Assembly: GCA_028692515.1 (NCBI GenBank)
Contig: JAQUXG010000031.1
Coordinates: 1-11,443, forward strand
Direction of reading: 5' to 3'
Source: Kiritimatiellales bacterium
GTDB lineage: Bacteria; Verrucomicrobiota; Kiritimatiellia; Kiritimatiellales; Tichowtungiaceae
DNA length: 11,443 bases
Part shown: positions 4,749-11,443 of the stretch, piece after piece
Layout: every line of letters starts with the position of its first letter
How positions within the stretch are numbered: the first letter of the stretch is position 1
Program-made: the position numbers and the translations under genes
The notes under the pieces: model-generated
Databases searched by the model: none
Seen by the model: the letters and a program-made list of their open reading frames with translations, nothing else
What the model was told of the DNA's origin: nothing

Positions 4749-7106
4749 ATGATCACACCGGAACTGCTCCATAAAATGGATGCCTACTGGCGCGCCGCGA
4801 ATTATCTGTCGGTCGGCCAGCTCTATCTCCGCGACAATCCGCTGCTGCGCGAGCCTCTAAAGCCGGAGCATGTGAAATCGATGCTGCTCGGACATTGGGG
4901 TACCACGCCCGGTCAGAATTTTATTTACGTCCACTTGAACCGCGTCATCAAAAAATTCGATCTGGATATGATCTATATTTCCGGCCCCGGCCACGGCGGC
5001 CCGGCACTGGTCGGCAATACCTATCTCGAAGGCACCTACAGCGAAATCTATCCGGAGATCACGCAGGATGAGAGCGGACTGAAAAAACTGTTCAAGCAGT
5101 TTTCTTTTCCCGGCGGGATTCCCAGCCATGTTTCGCCGGAATGTCCGGGATCGATTCACGAAGGCGGCGAGCTGGGCTATTCGCTCAGCCATGCCTTTGG
5201 TGCCGCATTCGATAATCCGGAATTGATCGTCGCCTGCGTCGTCGGCGACGGCGAAGCCGAAACGGGCCCGCTGGCCACGGCCTGGCACTCCAATAAATTC
5301 CTCAACCCGATCGCCGACGGCGCGGTTTTGCCGATTTTGCACCTCAACGGCTACAAGATCGCCAATCCGGCGGTGCTCGCACGCATTGAACCCGAAGAGC
5401 TCGATCAGCTTCTTCGCGGCTACGGCTGGACGCCTTACTTTGTGGAGGGCGACGATCCGGAAACCATGCACCAGCTCATGGCCGAAGTGTTGGAAAGGAC
5501 CATTGTCGAAATCCGGCAGATTCAAAACAACGCCCGGACGAATCATGCCCCCGACCGTCCGCGCTGGCCGATGATTGTCCTGCGCTCTCCCAAAGGGTGG
5601 ACCGGCCCGAAAGAAGTCGACGGGGTGCCCAACGAAGGGACCTTCCGCTCTCATCAGATTCCTGTTCTGGTGGACGCGGATCATCCCGGGCATCTCCAAC
5701 TGCTGGAAACCTGGCTGAAAAGCTACAGACCCGAAGAGCTCTTCGATGAGAGCGGACGACTCCTTCCCGAACTGGCCGAGCTCGCGCCGCACGGCGAGCG
5801 CCGGATGGGCGCCAATCCGCACGCGAACGGCGGATTGCTGTTACAAGATCTGGTTCTGCCTGACTTCCGGAACTATGCCGTGGATGTACCGTCGCCGGGA
5901 TCCGTGCAGGCCGCCGATACACACGAGCTGGGCGAATTCCTGCGTGAAGTGGTTACACTCAATAAGGAACAGCGCAACTTCCGGATTTTCGGCCCCGACG
6001 AAACGCTGTCCAACCGGCTGAATGCCGTGTTTGAAGTCACCGACCGGCAGTGGGACGCGCGAGCGCAGGTGAACGATGAGTTTCTGAAAACAGACGGTCG
6101 CGTTATGGAAATGCTGAGCGAGCATCAATGTGAAGGCTGGCTTGAAGGCTATCTGCTGACCGGCAGGCACGGACTCTTCAACTGCTACGAGGCATTCATC
6201 CACATCATTGACTCCATGTTCAATCAGCACGCCAAGTGGCTGAAGGTCAGCGCGGAGCTTCCGTGGCGCAGAAAGATTGCCTCGCTGAATTACCTGCTTG
6301 CTTCGCACGTCTGGCAGCAGGCGCACAACGGATTTACGCATCAGGACCCCGGCTTCATCGACCACGTCGTGAACAAGAAGGCGTCGGTCGTGCGCGTCTA
6401 TCTGCCGCCAGACGCCAACAGCCTTCTCTCCGTTTGGGATCATTGCCTGCGGAGCCGCCACTACGTCAACGTCGTCATCGCGGGCAAATACCAGGCCCCG
6501 CAATGGTTGTCCATGGATGAGGCGGTTGGGCACTGCACGAAAGGGATCGGTATCTGGGAATGGGCCGGCTGCAATCGAGATATTGAACCGGATGTCGTCA
6601 TGGCCTGCTGCGGCGACGTGCCCACTCTGGAAACGCTCGCCGCCGTTTCCATCCTTCGGAAACATCTGCCCGAACTGAAAGTCCGCGTGATCAATGTCGT
6701 TGATCTCATGAAGCTTCAACCGCAATCCGAGCACCCGCACGGATTGAGCGACAAGGAATTCGATGCCTTGTTTACCAAAGATAAACCGATCGTCTTCGCG
6801 TTCCACGGCTATCCGTGGCTGGTGCACCGGCTGACCTATCGCCGCACGAATCACGACGGCATGCACGTGCGCGGCTACAAGGAAGAAGGAACCATCACCA
6901 CCTATTTCGATATGACCGTGCTCAACGATCTGGATCGTTTCCATTTGGTCATGGACGTCATCCACCGGCTTCCAAAGCTTGGAACCCAAGGTGCCAAGCT
7001 GAAAAAAATGATGGAGAACAAACTCATCGAGCATAAACAGTACATCGACGAACACGGTCAGGACATGCCGGAGATCCGCAATTGGAAATGGAGCCGCCCG
7101 ACGTAA
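4749..7106 (+). CDS. xfp: Phosphoketolase (xylulose 5-phosphate / fructose 6-phosphate)
   Basis: This 785-residue thiamine-diphosphate enzyme splits xylulose 5-phosphate, and often fructose 6-phosphate, with inorganic phosphate. The products are acetyl phosphate plus glyceraldehyde 3-phosphate or erythrose 4-phosphate. Length and order of motifs are those of the full-length family: [18 protein letters not shown] (residues 48-65), GPGHGGPA (79-86), [41 protein letters not shown], and the cofactor-binding GDGEAETGP (167-173 core). [10 protein letters not shown] and, near the end, [10 protein letters not shown] follow. The enzyme is cytoplasmic and provides a route from sugar phosphates to acetyl phosphate without pyruvate. 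It shares intermediates with transaldolase encoded just upstream. Acetate kinase or phosphotransacetylase, the usual consumers of acetyl phosphate, are not in the window. The start is supported by AAGGAG and the family N-terminus. Regulation is probably through the box at 4675. Whether it prefers xylulose or fructose phosphate cannot be read reliably here. Confidence 0.97.
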   Translation: MITPELLHKMDAYWRAANYLSVGQLYLRDNPLLREPLKPEHVKSMLLGHWGTTPGQNFIYVHLNRVIKKFDLDMIYISGPGHGGPALVGNTYLEGTYSEIYPEITQDESGLKKLFKQFSFPGGIPSHVSPECPGSIHEGGELGYSLSHAFGAAFDNPELIVACVVGDGEAETGPLATAWHSNKFLNPIADGAVLPILHLNGYKIANPAVLARIEPEELDQLLRGYGWTPYFVEGDDPETMHQLMAEVLERTIVEIRQIQNNARTNHAPDRPRWPMIVLRSPKGWTGPKEVDGVPNEGTFRSHQIPVLVDADHPGHLQLLETWLKSYRPEELFDESGRLLPELAELAPHGERRMGANPHANGGLLLQDLVLPDFRNYAVDVPSPGSVQAADTHELGEFLREVVTLNKEQRNFRIFGPDETLSNRLNAVFEVTDRQWDARAQVNDEFLKTDGRVMEMLSEHQCEGWLEGYLLTGRHGLFNCYEAFIHIIDSMFNQHAKWLKVSAELPWRRKIASLNYLLASHVWQQAHNGFTHQDPGFIDHVVNKKASVVRVYLPPDANSLLSVWDHCLRSRHYVNVVIAGKYQAPQWLSMDEAVGHCTKGIGIWEWAGCNRDIEPDVVMACCGDVPTLETLAAVSILRKHLPELKVRVINVVDLMKLQPQSEHPHGLSDKEFDALFTKDKPIVFAFHGYPWLVHRLTYRRTNHDGMHVRGYKEEGTITTYFDMTVLNDLDRFHLVMDVIHRLPKLGTQGAKLKKMMENKLIEHKQYIDEHGQDMPEIRNWKWSRPT
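6970..6984. repeat. TTCCAANNNTTGGAA palindrome, perfect copy, inside xfp
   Basis: The sequence reads TTCCAA AGC TTGGAA within the phosphoketolase frame, encoding LPKLG in the conserved region before the C-terminus, and is followed by CCC. Ordinary phosphoketolases have a similar P-x-LG stretch here, so the copy may reflect codon choice on an existing peptide, not an insertion. Confidence 0.65.
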
Positions 7107-7142
7107 GGATGAATTCAGGGTTTCTGATTTCCCGGGATCCGC

Positions 7143-7148
7143 TATACT
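7143..7148 (+). promoter_or_regulatory. Possible -10 hexamer for a leaderless ogt transcript
   Basis: TATACT lies 8 nt before the ATG at 7157, so transcription from it would start at or next to the start codon. No ribosome-binding site is visible between the hexamer and the ATG. A -35 element at the usual distance is poor (TTTCTG at best) and the 18-bp activator box is absent, so this call is tentative. Confidence 0.4.
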
Positions 7149-7156
7149 GCGCGGCA

Positions 7157-7588
7157 ATGAAACCGGTTGAATTCAAAACGACGTGGGGAACGATCCGGCT
7201 GACGCTGAAAGACGGCAAAGTGGTCGCTCTTGATCTGCCGCATCTGAAAAACATGCCGCGCCAACCTTTCTCAATTGAAAAGTTCCAGACCTTGGAAAAA
7301 TTAATCGGGAACTTTCCAATGTTTGGAAAACCCGAAGGAACAGATTTTCAAAAAGCGGTCTGGAGCGAGATGCAAAAAATTCCGCGCGGTCAAACGCGCA
7401 CCTACAGCGAAATCGCCGCAGCCATCGGACGACCGAAAGCGGTGCGCGCGGTCGGCACTGCCTGCGGCGCGAATCCTCTGCCGCTCTTTATTCCCTGCCA
7501 CCGCGTCACCGCCAAAAACGGTCTCGGCGGCTTCGGCAGCGGTCTGCCGTGGAAAAAGCTCCTGCTGGAAATGGAAGGTGCGTTATGA
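7157..7588 (+). CDS. ogt: Methylated-DNA--[protein]-cysteine S-methyltransferase
   Basis: This 143-residue DNA-repair protein removes alkyl groups from O6-alkylguanine by transferring them irreversibly to its own cysteine. The C-terminal catalytic domain is complete: GTDFQKAVWSEMQKIPRGQT, TYSEIAAAIGRPKAVRAVG with the DNA-binding helix-turn-helix and arginine finger, then PCHRV with acceptor Cys114 and the GLGGFGSGLPWKKLLLEMEG tail. The N-terminal domain is short, and the linker to the catalytic domain (about residues 43-59) is encoded by DNA carrying two copies of the TTCCAANNNTTGGAA palindrome. The start at 7157 fits the family; an in-frame upstream ATG at 7082 overlaps phosphoketolase and adds unrelated residues. 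The gene starts 50 nt after phosphoketolase and its stop overlaps the next start by 4 nt (ATGA), implying translational coupling with the ferredoxin gene. No N-terminal Ada regulatory domain is present. Confidence 0.93.
   Translation: MKPVEFKTTWGTIRLTLKDGKVVALDLPHLKNMPRQPFSIEKFQTLEKLIGNFPMFGKPEGTDFQKAVWSEMQKIPRGQTRTYSEIAAAIGRPKAVRAVGTACGANPLPLFIPCHRVTAKNGLGGFGSGLPWKKLLLEMEGAL
7283..7297. repeat. TTCCAANNNTTGGAA palindrome, one mismatch, inside ogt
   Basis: The sequence reads TTCCAG ACC TTGGAA, with the same arm substitution as the copy in tal at 3967. It encodes FQTLE in the linker of the alkyltransferase. It lies 16 nt from a second, perfect copy. Confidence 0.6.
7314..7328. repeat. TTCCAANNNTTGGAA palindrome, perfect copy, inside ogt
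   Basis: The sequence reads TTCCAA TGT TTGGAA, followed by AACCC. It encodes FPMFG at residues 53-57 of the alkyltransferase, in the variable linker before the catalytic domain. Unlike the copy in xfp, this peptide is not one I expect from the family, so it could be an inserted element tolerated in a loop. Confidence 0.75.
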
Positions 7589-8121
7589 AACAACAGATGA
7601 CCCCTTATGTGTGTCATATTTTTGTCTGCACCAACGTGCGCGAAAATAATCCGGAAAACCCCGGGTGCGGATCCAAAGGCGGCGGTGAGCTGAAAGACCT
7701 TCTGAAAAAGGCCGTAAACGAGCGCGGCTGGAAAGGCAAAGTCCGCGTTTCCACCTCCAGCTGTATGGGCCTCTGCGGAACCGGGCCAAACGTTGTGCTC
7801 TATCCGCAGGGCATCCATTTTTCCGCCGTCACAGAGAATGACGTTCCATTGATTATGGATGCTCTACATAAGTTGTTGCCAGAAAACAGAAAAATCTGGT
7901 TTCCGGCGAAGACGTTTGGCTGGGGCTGGGGGCCGCCCTGCAGCTGGCAGGGCTGGGTGGTTCTGCTGATTTACATCGCTCTGCTTGCATCCGCGTCATG
8001 GCTGATGCCGCTTAACGAGTCGCCAGCCCTCTACACCGCCTGTGTGACCGGCTTAACTATAGTGCTCATCATCATCTGCATTTGGAAAGGCGGACGCCCG
8101 CGCTGGCGCTGGGGAAAATAG
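7585..8121 (+). CDS. Thioredoxin-like 2Fe-2S ferredoxin fused to a two-helix membrane anchor
   Basis: Residues 1-100 form a thioredoxin-like 2Fe-2S ferredoxin. The four likely cluster ligands are Cys15 (FVCTN), Cys28 (PGCGSKGG), Cys60 and Cys64 (SCMGLCGTGPNVVLYPQG), a pattern shared with the small Clostridium/Aquifex-type ferredoxins and NuoE. After a short linker comes FGWGWGPPCSWQGW (residues 111-124), then two membrane helices at about 123-141 and 149-167 and a basic end (RPRWRWGK). The redox head should therefore be held at the cytoplasmic face of the membrane. The ATG at 7585 overlaps the ogt stop (ATGA) and has GGAAGG upstream; this start avoids the ogt-overlapping ATG at 7549. The aromatic GWGWG-P-x-x-WQGW block looks like a conserved membrane-entry module joined to a ferredoxin. 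The electron-transfer partner is unknown and no obvious redox enzyme is encoded alongside. Confidence 0.85.
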   Translation: MKQQMTPYVCHIFVCTNVRENNPENPGCGSKGGGELKDLLKKAVNERGWKGKVRVSTSSCMGLCGTGPNVVLYPQGIHFSAVTENDVPLIMDALHKLLPENRKIWFPAKTFGWGWGPPCSWQGWVVLLIYIALLASASWLMPLNESPALYTACVTGLTIVLIIICIWKGGRPRWRWGK

Positions 8122-8124
8122 TTT

Positions 8125-8139
8125 TTCCAATGTCTGGAA
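8125..8139. repeat. TTCCAANNNTTGGAA palindrome, one mismatch
   Basis: The sequence reads TTCCAA TGT CTGGAA, followed by CCC, with the same TGT centre as the copy at 7314. It begins 4 nt after the stop codon of the ferredoxin gene, at a place where a terminator would be expected, but no T-run follows the arms directly. Confidence 0.6.
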
Positions 8140-8176
8140 CCCGGCGCGGCCGGATTTCATGATTTTTTCAAGGGGC

Positions 8177-8227
8177 TGTAGCCGCGATCCATGATCGCAG
8201 AGGCGGGGTCACGGCCCCCGCCCTACA
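8177..8227. repeat. REP-like element with potential three-way junction fold
   Basis: An outer stem TGTAG (8177-8181) and CTACA (8223-8227) encloses two perfect hairpins. These are GCGATC-CAT-GATCGC (8184-8198) and GGCGGGG-N7-CCCCGCC (8202-8222). The nested arrangement would fold into a cloverleaf-like structure in single-stranded DNA or RNA. It lies between the convergent ferredoxin and zinc-ribbon/EIIA genes, a typical site for REP/BIME-type dispersed elements. Only one copy is in this window. Confidence 0.6.
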
Positions 8228-8305
8228 AACCACGCCGTTCGATCACGGGTGGAGTTGGTTGCAGATGCACCTGCCCGCAGTGCTACAACGTTGCAGGCGG
8301 GAGGC

Positions 8306-8346
8306 GCGGAGAATGCCGCTGTATTTTCATACCGCAAACTCTCCGC
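8306..8346. other. Inverted repeat between convergent genes
   Basis: Arms GCGGAGA (8306-8312) and TCTCCGC (8340-8346) enclose a 27-nt loop. A smaller hairpin, GCCGC-AGAC-GCGGC, lies at 8350-8363. Both are downstream of the minus-strand zinc-ribbon/EIIA gene and could help end its transcript, but neither is followed by a T-run on that strand. The rest of 8228-8378 shows no coding frame. Confidence 0.35.
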
Positions 8347-8378
8347 AACGCCGCAGACGCGGCCAAATCCGTCCGGGA

Positions 8379-9221
8379 TCAGATGATGTGTTTCTTGGTG
8401 GCTTTAACGAGGATCTTCCAGAGCTCTTCCTGCGTTTTGGCAGCCAGCAGGGCGTCGCGCGCTTCTTTCTTGGCGAAGCTCTGCGTGAGGCCGGAGAGCA
8501 ACTTGAGGTAGAAGGCGCTGGCGGCGGTCGGAATGACCATGTAGAAGAAGATTTTGGTTTTCGTGGTTCCGCCAAAATCGACTCCCTTTTTGCTGATGCC
8601 CAGCGTGAGCGTCAGCCCGCCGCCTTCGACCCCGCGAACGTGCGGAAAGGCAATGCCGTGTTCGACGGCGGTGGAAACGATCGCTTCACGGCGCAGAGCG
8701 GCATCATGCAGATCGTCACAGCTTTCAATATAGCCCTGCTCGCGCAGGTTGTTGCACATTTCGAGCAACACGTCTTCGCGCGTGGTTCCTTTGAGAGACA
8801 CCACCATCAGTTCCGGCGCGGAAAAGCGTTCGATGCCGCGTTTGACGGGGTCTCCCCAGCGGCGGCGCGGCGAGTTGCGCGTGAGCGGAACATCCGGCGA
8901 ATAAAGAATGCGGGTGCAGTTGGGGCAGCGGTTGAGTTCGTCGCCGCCGTGGATGCTGTTGACCATGGTTTTGGTCAGGGCATAGCCGCATCCGGAACAG
9001 TTGTCGCCGGTGATCGGAACAATCGCTTCAATGCTCTTTTGGAGCAGGCGGTTGAAGTGCGATTTGAGTTCGACCGGGAGTTCGCCCGCGAGAGTTGAGA
9101 TGCTCTTGTCGAGCTGCTCGAGACGGGCTTTGGGCATCGAGGCCTGCTGCTGCGCGCGGGCAACAATGAGATCCTGTAACTGGATCAGGTGTTTAATCGT
9201 GTGGGTTTCTTTGCGGACCAT
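8379..9221 (-). CDS. Zinc-ribbon / PTS EIIA (type 2) fusion protein
   Basis: This 280-residue protein has two parts. Residues 1-70 are helical and probably a short coiled coil, leading to a C4 zinc ribbon with Cys75, Cys78, Cys99 and Cys102 (CSGCGY and CPNCTRILY), like the CT398/HP0958-type ribbon that normally ends long coiled coils. Residues about 133-280 match the fructose/mannitol-type EIIA domain, with the phosphorylatable His194 in HGIAFPHVRG. In this family EIIA accepts phosphate from HPr and passes it to EIIB, or serves as a regulatory sensor (PtsN-like). No EIIB/EIIC permease is nearby, so a regulatory role is more likely than sugar uptake; this is inference. The start has AAGGAG 8 nt upstream. 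It follows thrH by 19 nt on the same strand, suggesting an operon. Confidence 0.85.
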   Translation of the reverse strand: MVRKETHTIKHLIQLQDLIVARAQQQASMPKARLEQLDKSISTLAGELPVELKSHFNRLLQKSIEAIVPITGDNCSGCGYALTKTMVNSIHGGDELNRCPNCTRILYSPDVPLTRNSPRRRWGDPVKRGIERFSAPELMVVSLKGTTREDVLLEMCNNLREQGYIESCDDLHDAALRREAIVSTAVEHGIAFPHVRGVEGGGLTLTLGISKKGVDFGGTTKTKIFFYMVIPTAASAFYLKLLSGLTQSFAKKEARDALLAAKTQEELWKILVKATKKHII

Positions 9222-9240
9222 GGGGCTTTCTCCTTAAACT

Positions 9241-9849
9241 TCAAACTCTGACACTCGCATCAATGAATGCGCTCAATAATTCTTCGTAGGACGTTGTGAC
9301 TGGAAATTGCGGAAATTCATCGATTACGTTCTGCGGCGGGCAGAAAAGGATGCCTGCGTCGGCTTCGGCGAGCATGGACGTGTCGTTATAGGAATCGCCG
9401 GCGGCGATGACCTTGAATTTCAAATGGTGGAGGGCCTTGACCCCTTCGCGCTTCTGGTCGGGCATGCGCAGGTGGTAGTCGGCGACGCGGCCGTCGCCGT
9501 CGATGTGCAGGCGGTGGCACAGCAGGGTCGGATGGCCGAGTTGCTTCATTAGCGGCGCGGCGAAGTCGTAGAAGGTGTCCGAAAGGATGATGACCTGAAA
9601 TTTTTCGCGCAACTGGTTGAGGAAGTCGTGCGCGCCGGGTAGCGGACCCATTCCGGCGATAACGGCCTGAATATCGGCGAGCTTCAGGCGATGTTCGTCC
9701 AGAATGCGCAAACGCTGGCGCATCAACACGTCATAATCGGGAATATCGCGGGTGGTAGCGCGTAATTCCTCGATTCCGGTGCGTTCGGCCACGTTGATCC
9801 AAATCTCCGGAACCAGCACCCCTTCCAAATCTAAACAGGCAATCTGCAT
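9241..9849 (-). CDS. thrH: ThrH-type phosphoserine phosphatase / homoserine phosphotransferase
   Basis: This 202-residue HAD-superfamily protein matches ThrH in size and motifs. Motif I is DLEGVLVPEIW, with the nucleophile Asp7 and Glu9 in place of the usual second aspartate, the signature of ThrH. Motif II is ILSDTFYDF with Ser90. Motif IV is GDSYNDTSML with Asp152 and Asp156 for magnesium. Known ThrH proteins dephosphorylate phosphoserine and can move its phosphate to homoserine, linking serine and threonine synthesis. The start at 9849 is chosen over an in-frame ATG at 9870 because AAAGGA lies about 6 nt upstream and the protein then begins MQIACLDLEG as in the family. It is the first gene of a minus-strand pair with the zinc-ribbon/EIIA gene 19 nt downstream. 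It diverges from the DEAD-box helicase across an AT-rich gap (9850-10015) that should hold both promoters, though I cannot fix them with confidence. Confidence 0.92.
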   Translation of the reverse strand: MQIACLDLEGVLVPEIWINVAERTGIEELRATTRDIPDYDVLMRQRLRILDEHRLKLADIQAVIAGMGPLPGAHDFLNQLREKFQVIILSDTFYDFAAPLMKQLGHPTLLCHRLHIDGDGRVADYHLRMPDQKREGVKALHHLKFKVIAAGDSYNDTSMLAEADAGILFCPPQNVIDEFPQFPVTTSYEELLSAFIDASVRV

Positions 9850-10015
9850 GAAAATCCTTTCAGCCCCCAAAGCGCCTGATTTTAAATTCCAATTTATTTA
9901 TAGCAAAATAATTAGGAAACCTTTTTAATTCCCACCCTCTTAATGGATTTGCCGGTTCCGGTCGCACTTTTGCCCTTCAACCAGCAAACGGAAATCAGAA
10001 ATCGGAAAATTGTTC

Positions 10016-11443
10016 ATGCCTTCTTTTATCGAAAAAATCGGAAAACTGTTCAAAAAGCAGGAAGTTTATCGTCCCTCGCAGACCCAAGCCGCCACCAAAC
10101 CAGCCGGCGACGCAAAGAAACCGGCGCAAAAACCGCAGCCTAAAGCCGACGCGCCCCGCAAGCACACCACCCCCCGCGGCGGAAAAAAACGCACCCCGGA
10201 GCAGGCAAACCGTCCGGCACCGGAAACCGCACAACGCCCCGCCCCGCCCCGCAAACCGGTCGAGCCGTGGGATCCCGCCACCTTTAGCGTCGAACCCAAA
10301 GAAGGCAAAACCCGCTTTCAGGATATGAACCTGCCGGATGATGTGCTCCACGCCATCGCCGATTTGAACTTTCAGTACTGCACCCCGATTCAGGCCGAAA
10401 TCCTGCCGTTGACGCTTCAAGGCAAGGATATGGCCGGCAAAGCGCAGACCGGAACCGGCAAAACCGCCGCTTTCCTGCTCGGCATCCTCACCCGCTTTAT
10501 TAACAACAAACAGGAAGCGCCGACCCCCGGATGTCCCCGTGCACTGATTCTCGCGCCGACCCGCGAACTCGCCATGCAGATTCGCGATGACGCCGAAAAA
10601 CTCAGCAAATACACTCCGATCAAAACCGTCGCCATCTACGGCGGCATCGACTATGACAAACAGCGCCGCGTGCTCGAAGAACCCGTCGACATCATCGTCG
10701 CCACTCCGGGCCGCCTGATCGACTTCGCCAGCCAGGGCGTCATCAATCTGCGCGAAGTCGAAGTCCTCGTCATCGACGAAGCCGACCGCATGCTCGACAT
10801 GGGCTTCATCCCCGACGTCCGAAAAATCATCTACAAAACCCCGCCCAAAGAAAACCGCCAGACCCTGCTCTTCAGCGCCACGCTCGACGACGCCGTCATG
10901 CGCCTCTCCGCCGCCTGGATGACCGATCCCGGTAAAATTGAAATTGAGCCCGACAAAAACGCCACCAAGCTCATCGACCAGCAGGTCTACATCGTCACCG
11001 ACGACCAGAAATTCGCCCTGCTCTACAACATCCTCAAAAAAGAGGTCGGCGACAGTTCCGCGCTCATCTTCACCAACCGCCGCGACCAGACCGAACGCCT
11101 CTCGGACGCCCTATTCCGTTATGGCATCGACTGCGAAATCCTCTCCGGCGCTGTTGCCCAGAACAAACGCCAGCGCATTCTGTCCGACTTTAAAGAAGGC
11201 CGCTGCAAACTCGTCGTCGCCACCGACGTCGCCGGTCGCGGCATCCACGTCGACGACATCACCCACGTCATCAACTTCAACATCCCCTCGCAGCCCGACG
11301 ATTATGTTCACCGCATCGGCCGCACCGGCCGCGCCGGAAAAAAAGGTATCTCCGTCACCTTCGCCTGCGAAAAAGAATCCTTTGAACTGCCCGCCATTGA
11401 AGAACTCATCGGCAAACGCCTCCCCTGCATCCAGCCGGAAGAA
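10016..11443 (+). CDS. DEAD-box ATP-dependent RNA helicase (partial, 3' end outside window)
   Basis: The frame is open from the ATG at 10016 to the last base, giving 476 residues. Residues 1-90 are a basic, Lys/Pro/Ala-rich, probably disordered extension. The helicase core follows with a Q motif (YCTPIQAEILP), motif I AQTGTGKT (143-150), Ia PTRELA, Ib TPGR, and II DEAD (254-257). Motif III is SAT (287-289), then IV IFTNR, V ATDVAGRGIH and VI HRIGRTGRAG. It should use ATP to open short RNA duplexes, as RhlE/RhlB-like proteins do in RNA decay, ribosome assembly or cold adaptation. The C-terminal tail, which would separate subfamilies, is cut off. The ribosome-binding site is weak (CGGAAAA at best). 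The upstream 166 bp contains an AT-rich block around 9880-9940 that may be a promoter or a long leader. Confidence 0.95.
   Translation, partial: MPSFIEKIGKLFKKQEVYRPSQTQAATKPAGDAKKPAQKPQPKADAPRKHTTPRGGKKRTPEQANRPAPETAQRPAPPRKPVEPWDPATFSVEPKEGKTRFQDMNLPDDVLHAIADLNFQYCTPIQAEILPLTLQGKDMAGKAQTGTGKTAAFLLGILTRFINNKQEAPTPGCPRALILAPTRELAMQIRDDAEKLSKYTPIKTVAIYGGIDYDKQRRVLEEPVDIIVATPGRLIDFASQGVINLREVEVLVIDEADRMLDMGFIPDVRKIIYKTPPKENRQTLLFSATLDDAVMRLSAAWMTDPGKIEIEPDKNATKLIDQQVYIVTDDQKFALLYNILKKEVGDSSALIFTNRRDQTERLSDALFRYGIDCEILSGAVAQNKRQRILSDFKEGRCKLVVATDVAGRGIHVDDITHVINFNIPSQPDDYVHRIGRTGRAGKKGISVTFACEKESFELPAIEELIGKRLPCIQPEE

Noticed and set aside
4857..5822. 321-codon open frame on the minus strand inside phosphoketolase
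   Set aside because: It is antisense to a clear, fully motif-supported enzyme and its translation resembles no family I know. Long antisense frames are common opposite GC-rich genes.
5841..7157. 438-codon open frame on the minus strand inside phosphoketolase
   Set aside because: Antisense shadow of the C-terminal half of phosphoketolase, with no ribosome-binding site or family motifs.
8259..9098. 279-codon open frame on the plus strand opposite the zinc-ribbon/EIIA gene
   Set aside because: The minus strand carries the four zinc cysteines, the EIIA histidine motif and a good ribosome-binding site; the plus-strand translation has no recognisable domain.
1..11443. Possible defence island, mobile element or CRISPR array
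   Set aside because: No integrase, transposase, toxin-antitoxin pair, restriction enzyme, Cas gene or regularly spaced direct repeat was found; the genes are metabolic, repair and regulatory.

Overview
This is an 11.4 kb stretch of bacterial chromosome, moderately GC-rich and densely coding. The gene content (B12-binding/radical SAM protein with a DUF4070-type tail, Thivi_2564-type small membrane protein, zinc-ribbon/EIIA fusion, ThrH) and the style of the intergenic DNA (short dispersed palindromes and degenerate repeats) suggest a member of the PVC superphylum, perhaps Kiritimatiellota or a related Verrucomicrobia-like lineage. That placement is an inference made without any database comparison. 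I see no phage, transposase, CRISPR array, rRNA or tRNA, and no recognisable defence system.

Layout, left to right. (1) 1-281: end of a response-regulator receiver domain cut by the window edge. (2) 414-1910: B12-binding radical SAM enzyme. (3) 2071-2816: a small two-helix membrane protein and a secreted repeat protein, closed by a hairpin terminator. (4) 2970-4234: transaldolase followed by a 41-residue membrane peptide. (5) 4235-4674: a 440 bp gene-free stretch containing short palindromes. (6) 4749-7106: phosphoketolase. (7) 7157-8121: O6-alkylguanine-DNA alkyltransferase overlapping by 4 bp a 2Fe-2S ferredoxin fused to a membrane anchor. (8) 8122-8378: convergent intergenic DNA with a cloverleaf-like repeat. 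(9) 9849-8379, minus strand: thrH followed by a zinc-ribbon/PTS-EIIA fusion. (10) 10016-11443: a DEAD-box RNA helicase running off the right end.

The most interesting signals are not genes. First, an 18-bp box GGTAGGGTTWYACCCCAT (16 of 18 positions invariant) occurs three times, at 361, 1986 and 4675. Each time it lies exactly 40 nt, start to start, upstream of a -10-like hexamer (TATCCT, TAGTCT, TATACT), and each time it precedes a gene or operon. The spacer sequence is not conserved. This is what a class II activator site overlapping the -35 region would look like, and it would place the radical SAM gene, the small-membrane-protein operon and phosphoketolase in one regulon. Second, a palindrome TTCCAANNNTTGGAA occurs four times perfectly and four more times with one mismatch, both between and inside genes.

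How the genes may work together (inference): transaldolase and phosphoketolase both act on pentose-phosphate intermediates, and phosphoketolase yields acetyl phosphate. With two tiny membrane proteins, a DNA-repair methyltransferase and a ferredoxin close by, the cluster looks like a stress or stationary-phase adaptation locus, possibly under the shared activator.
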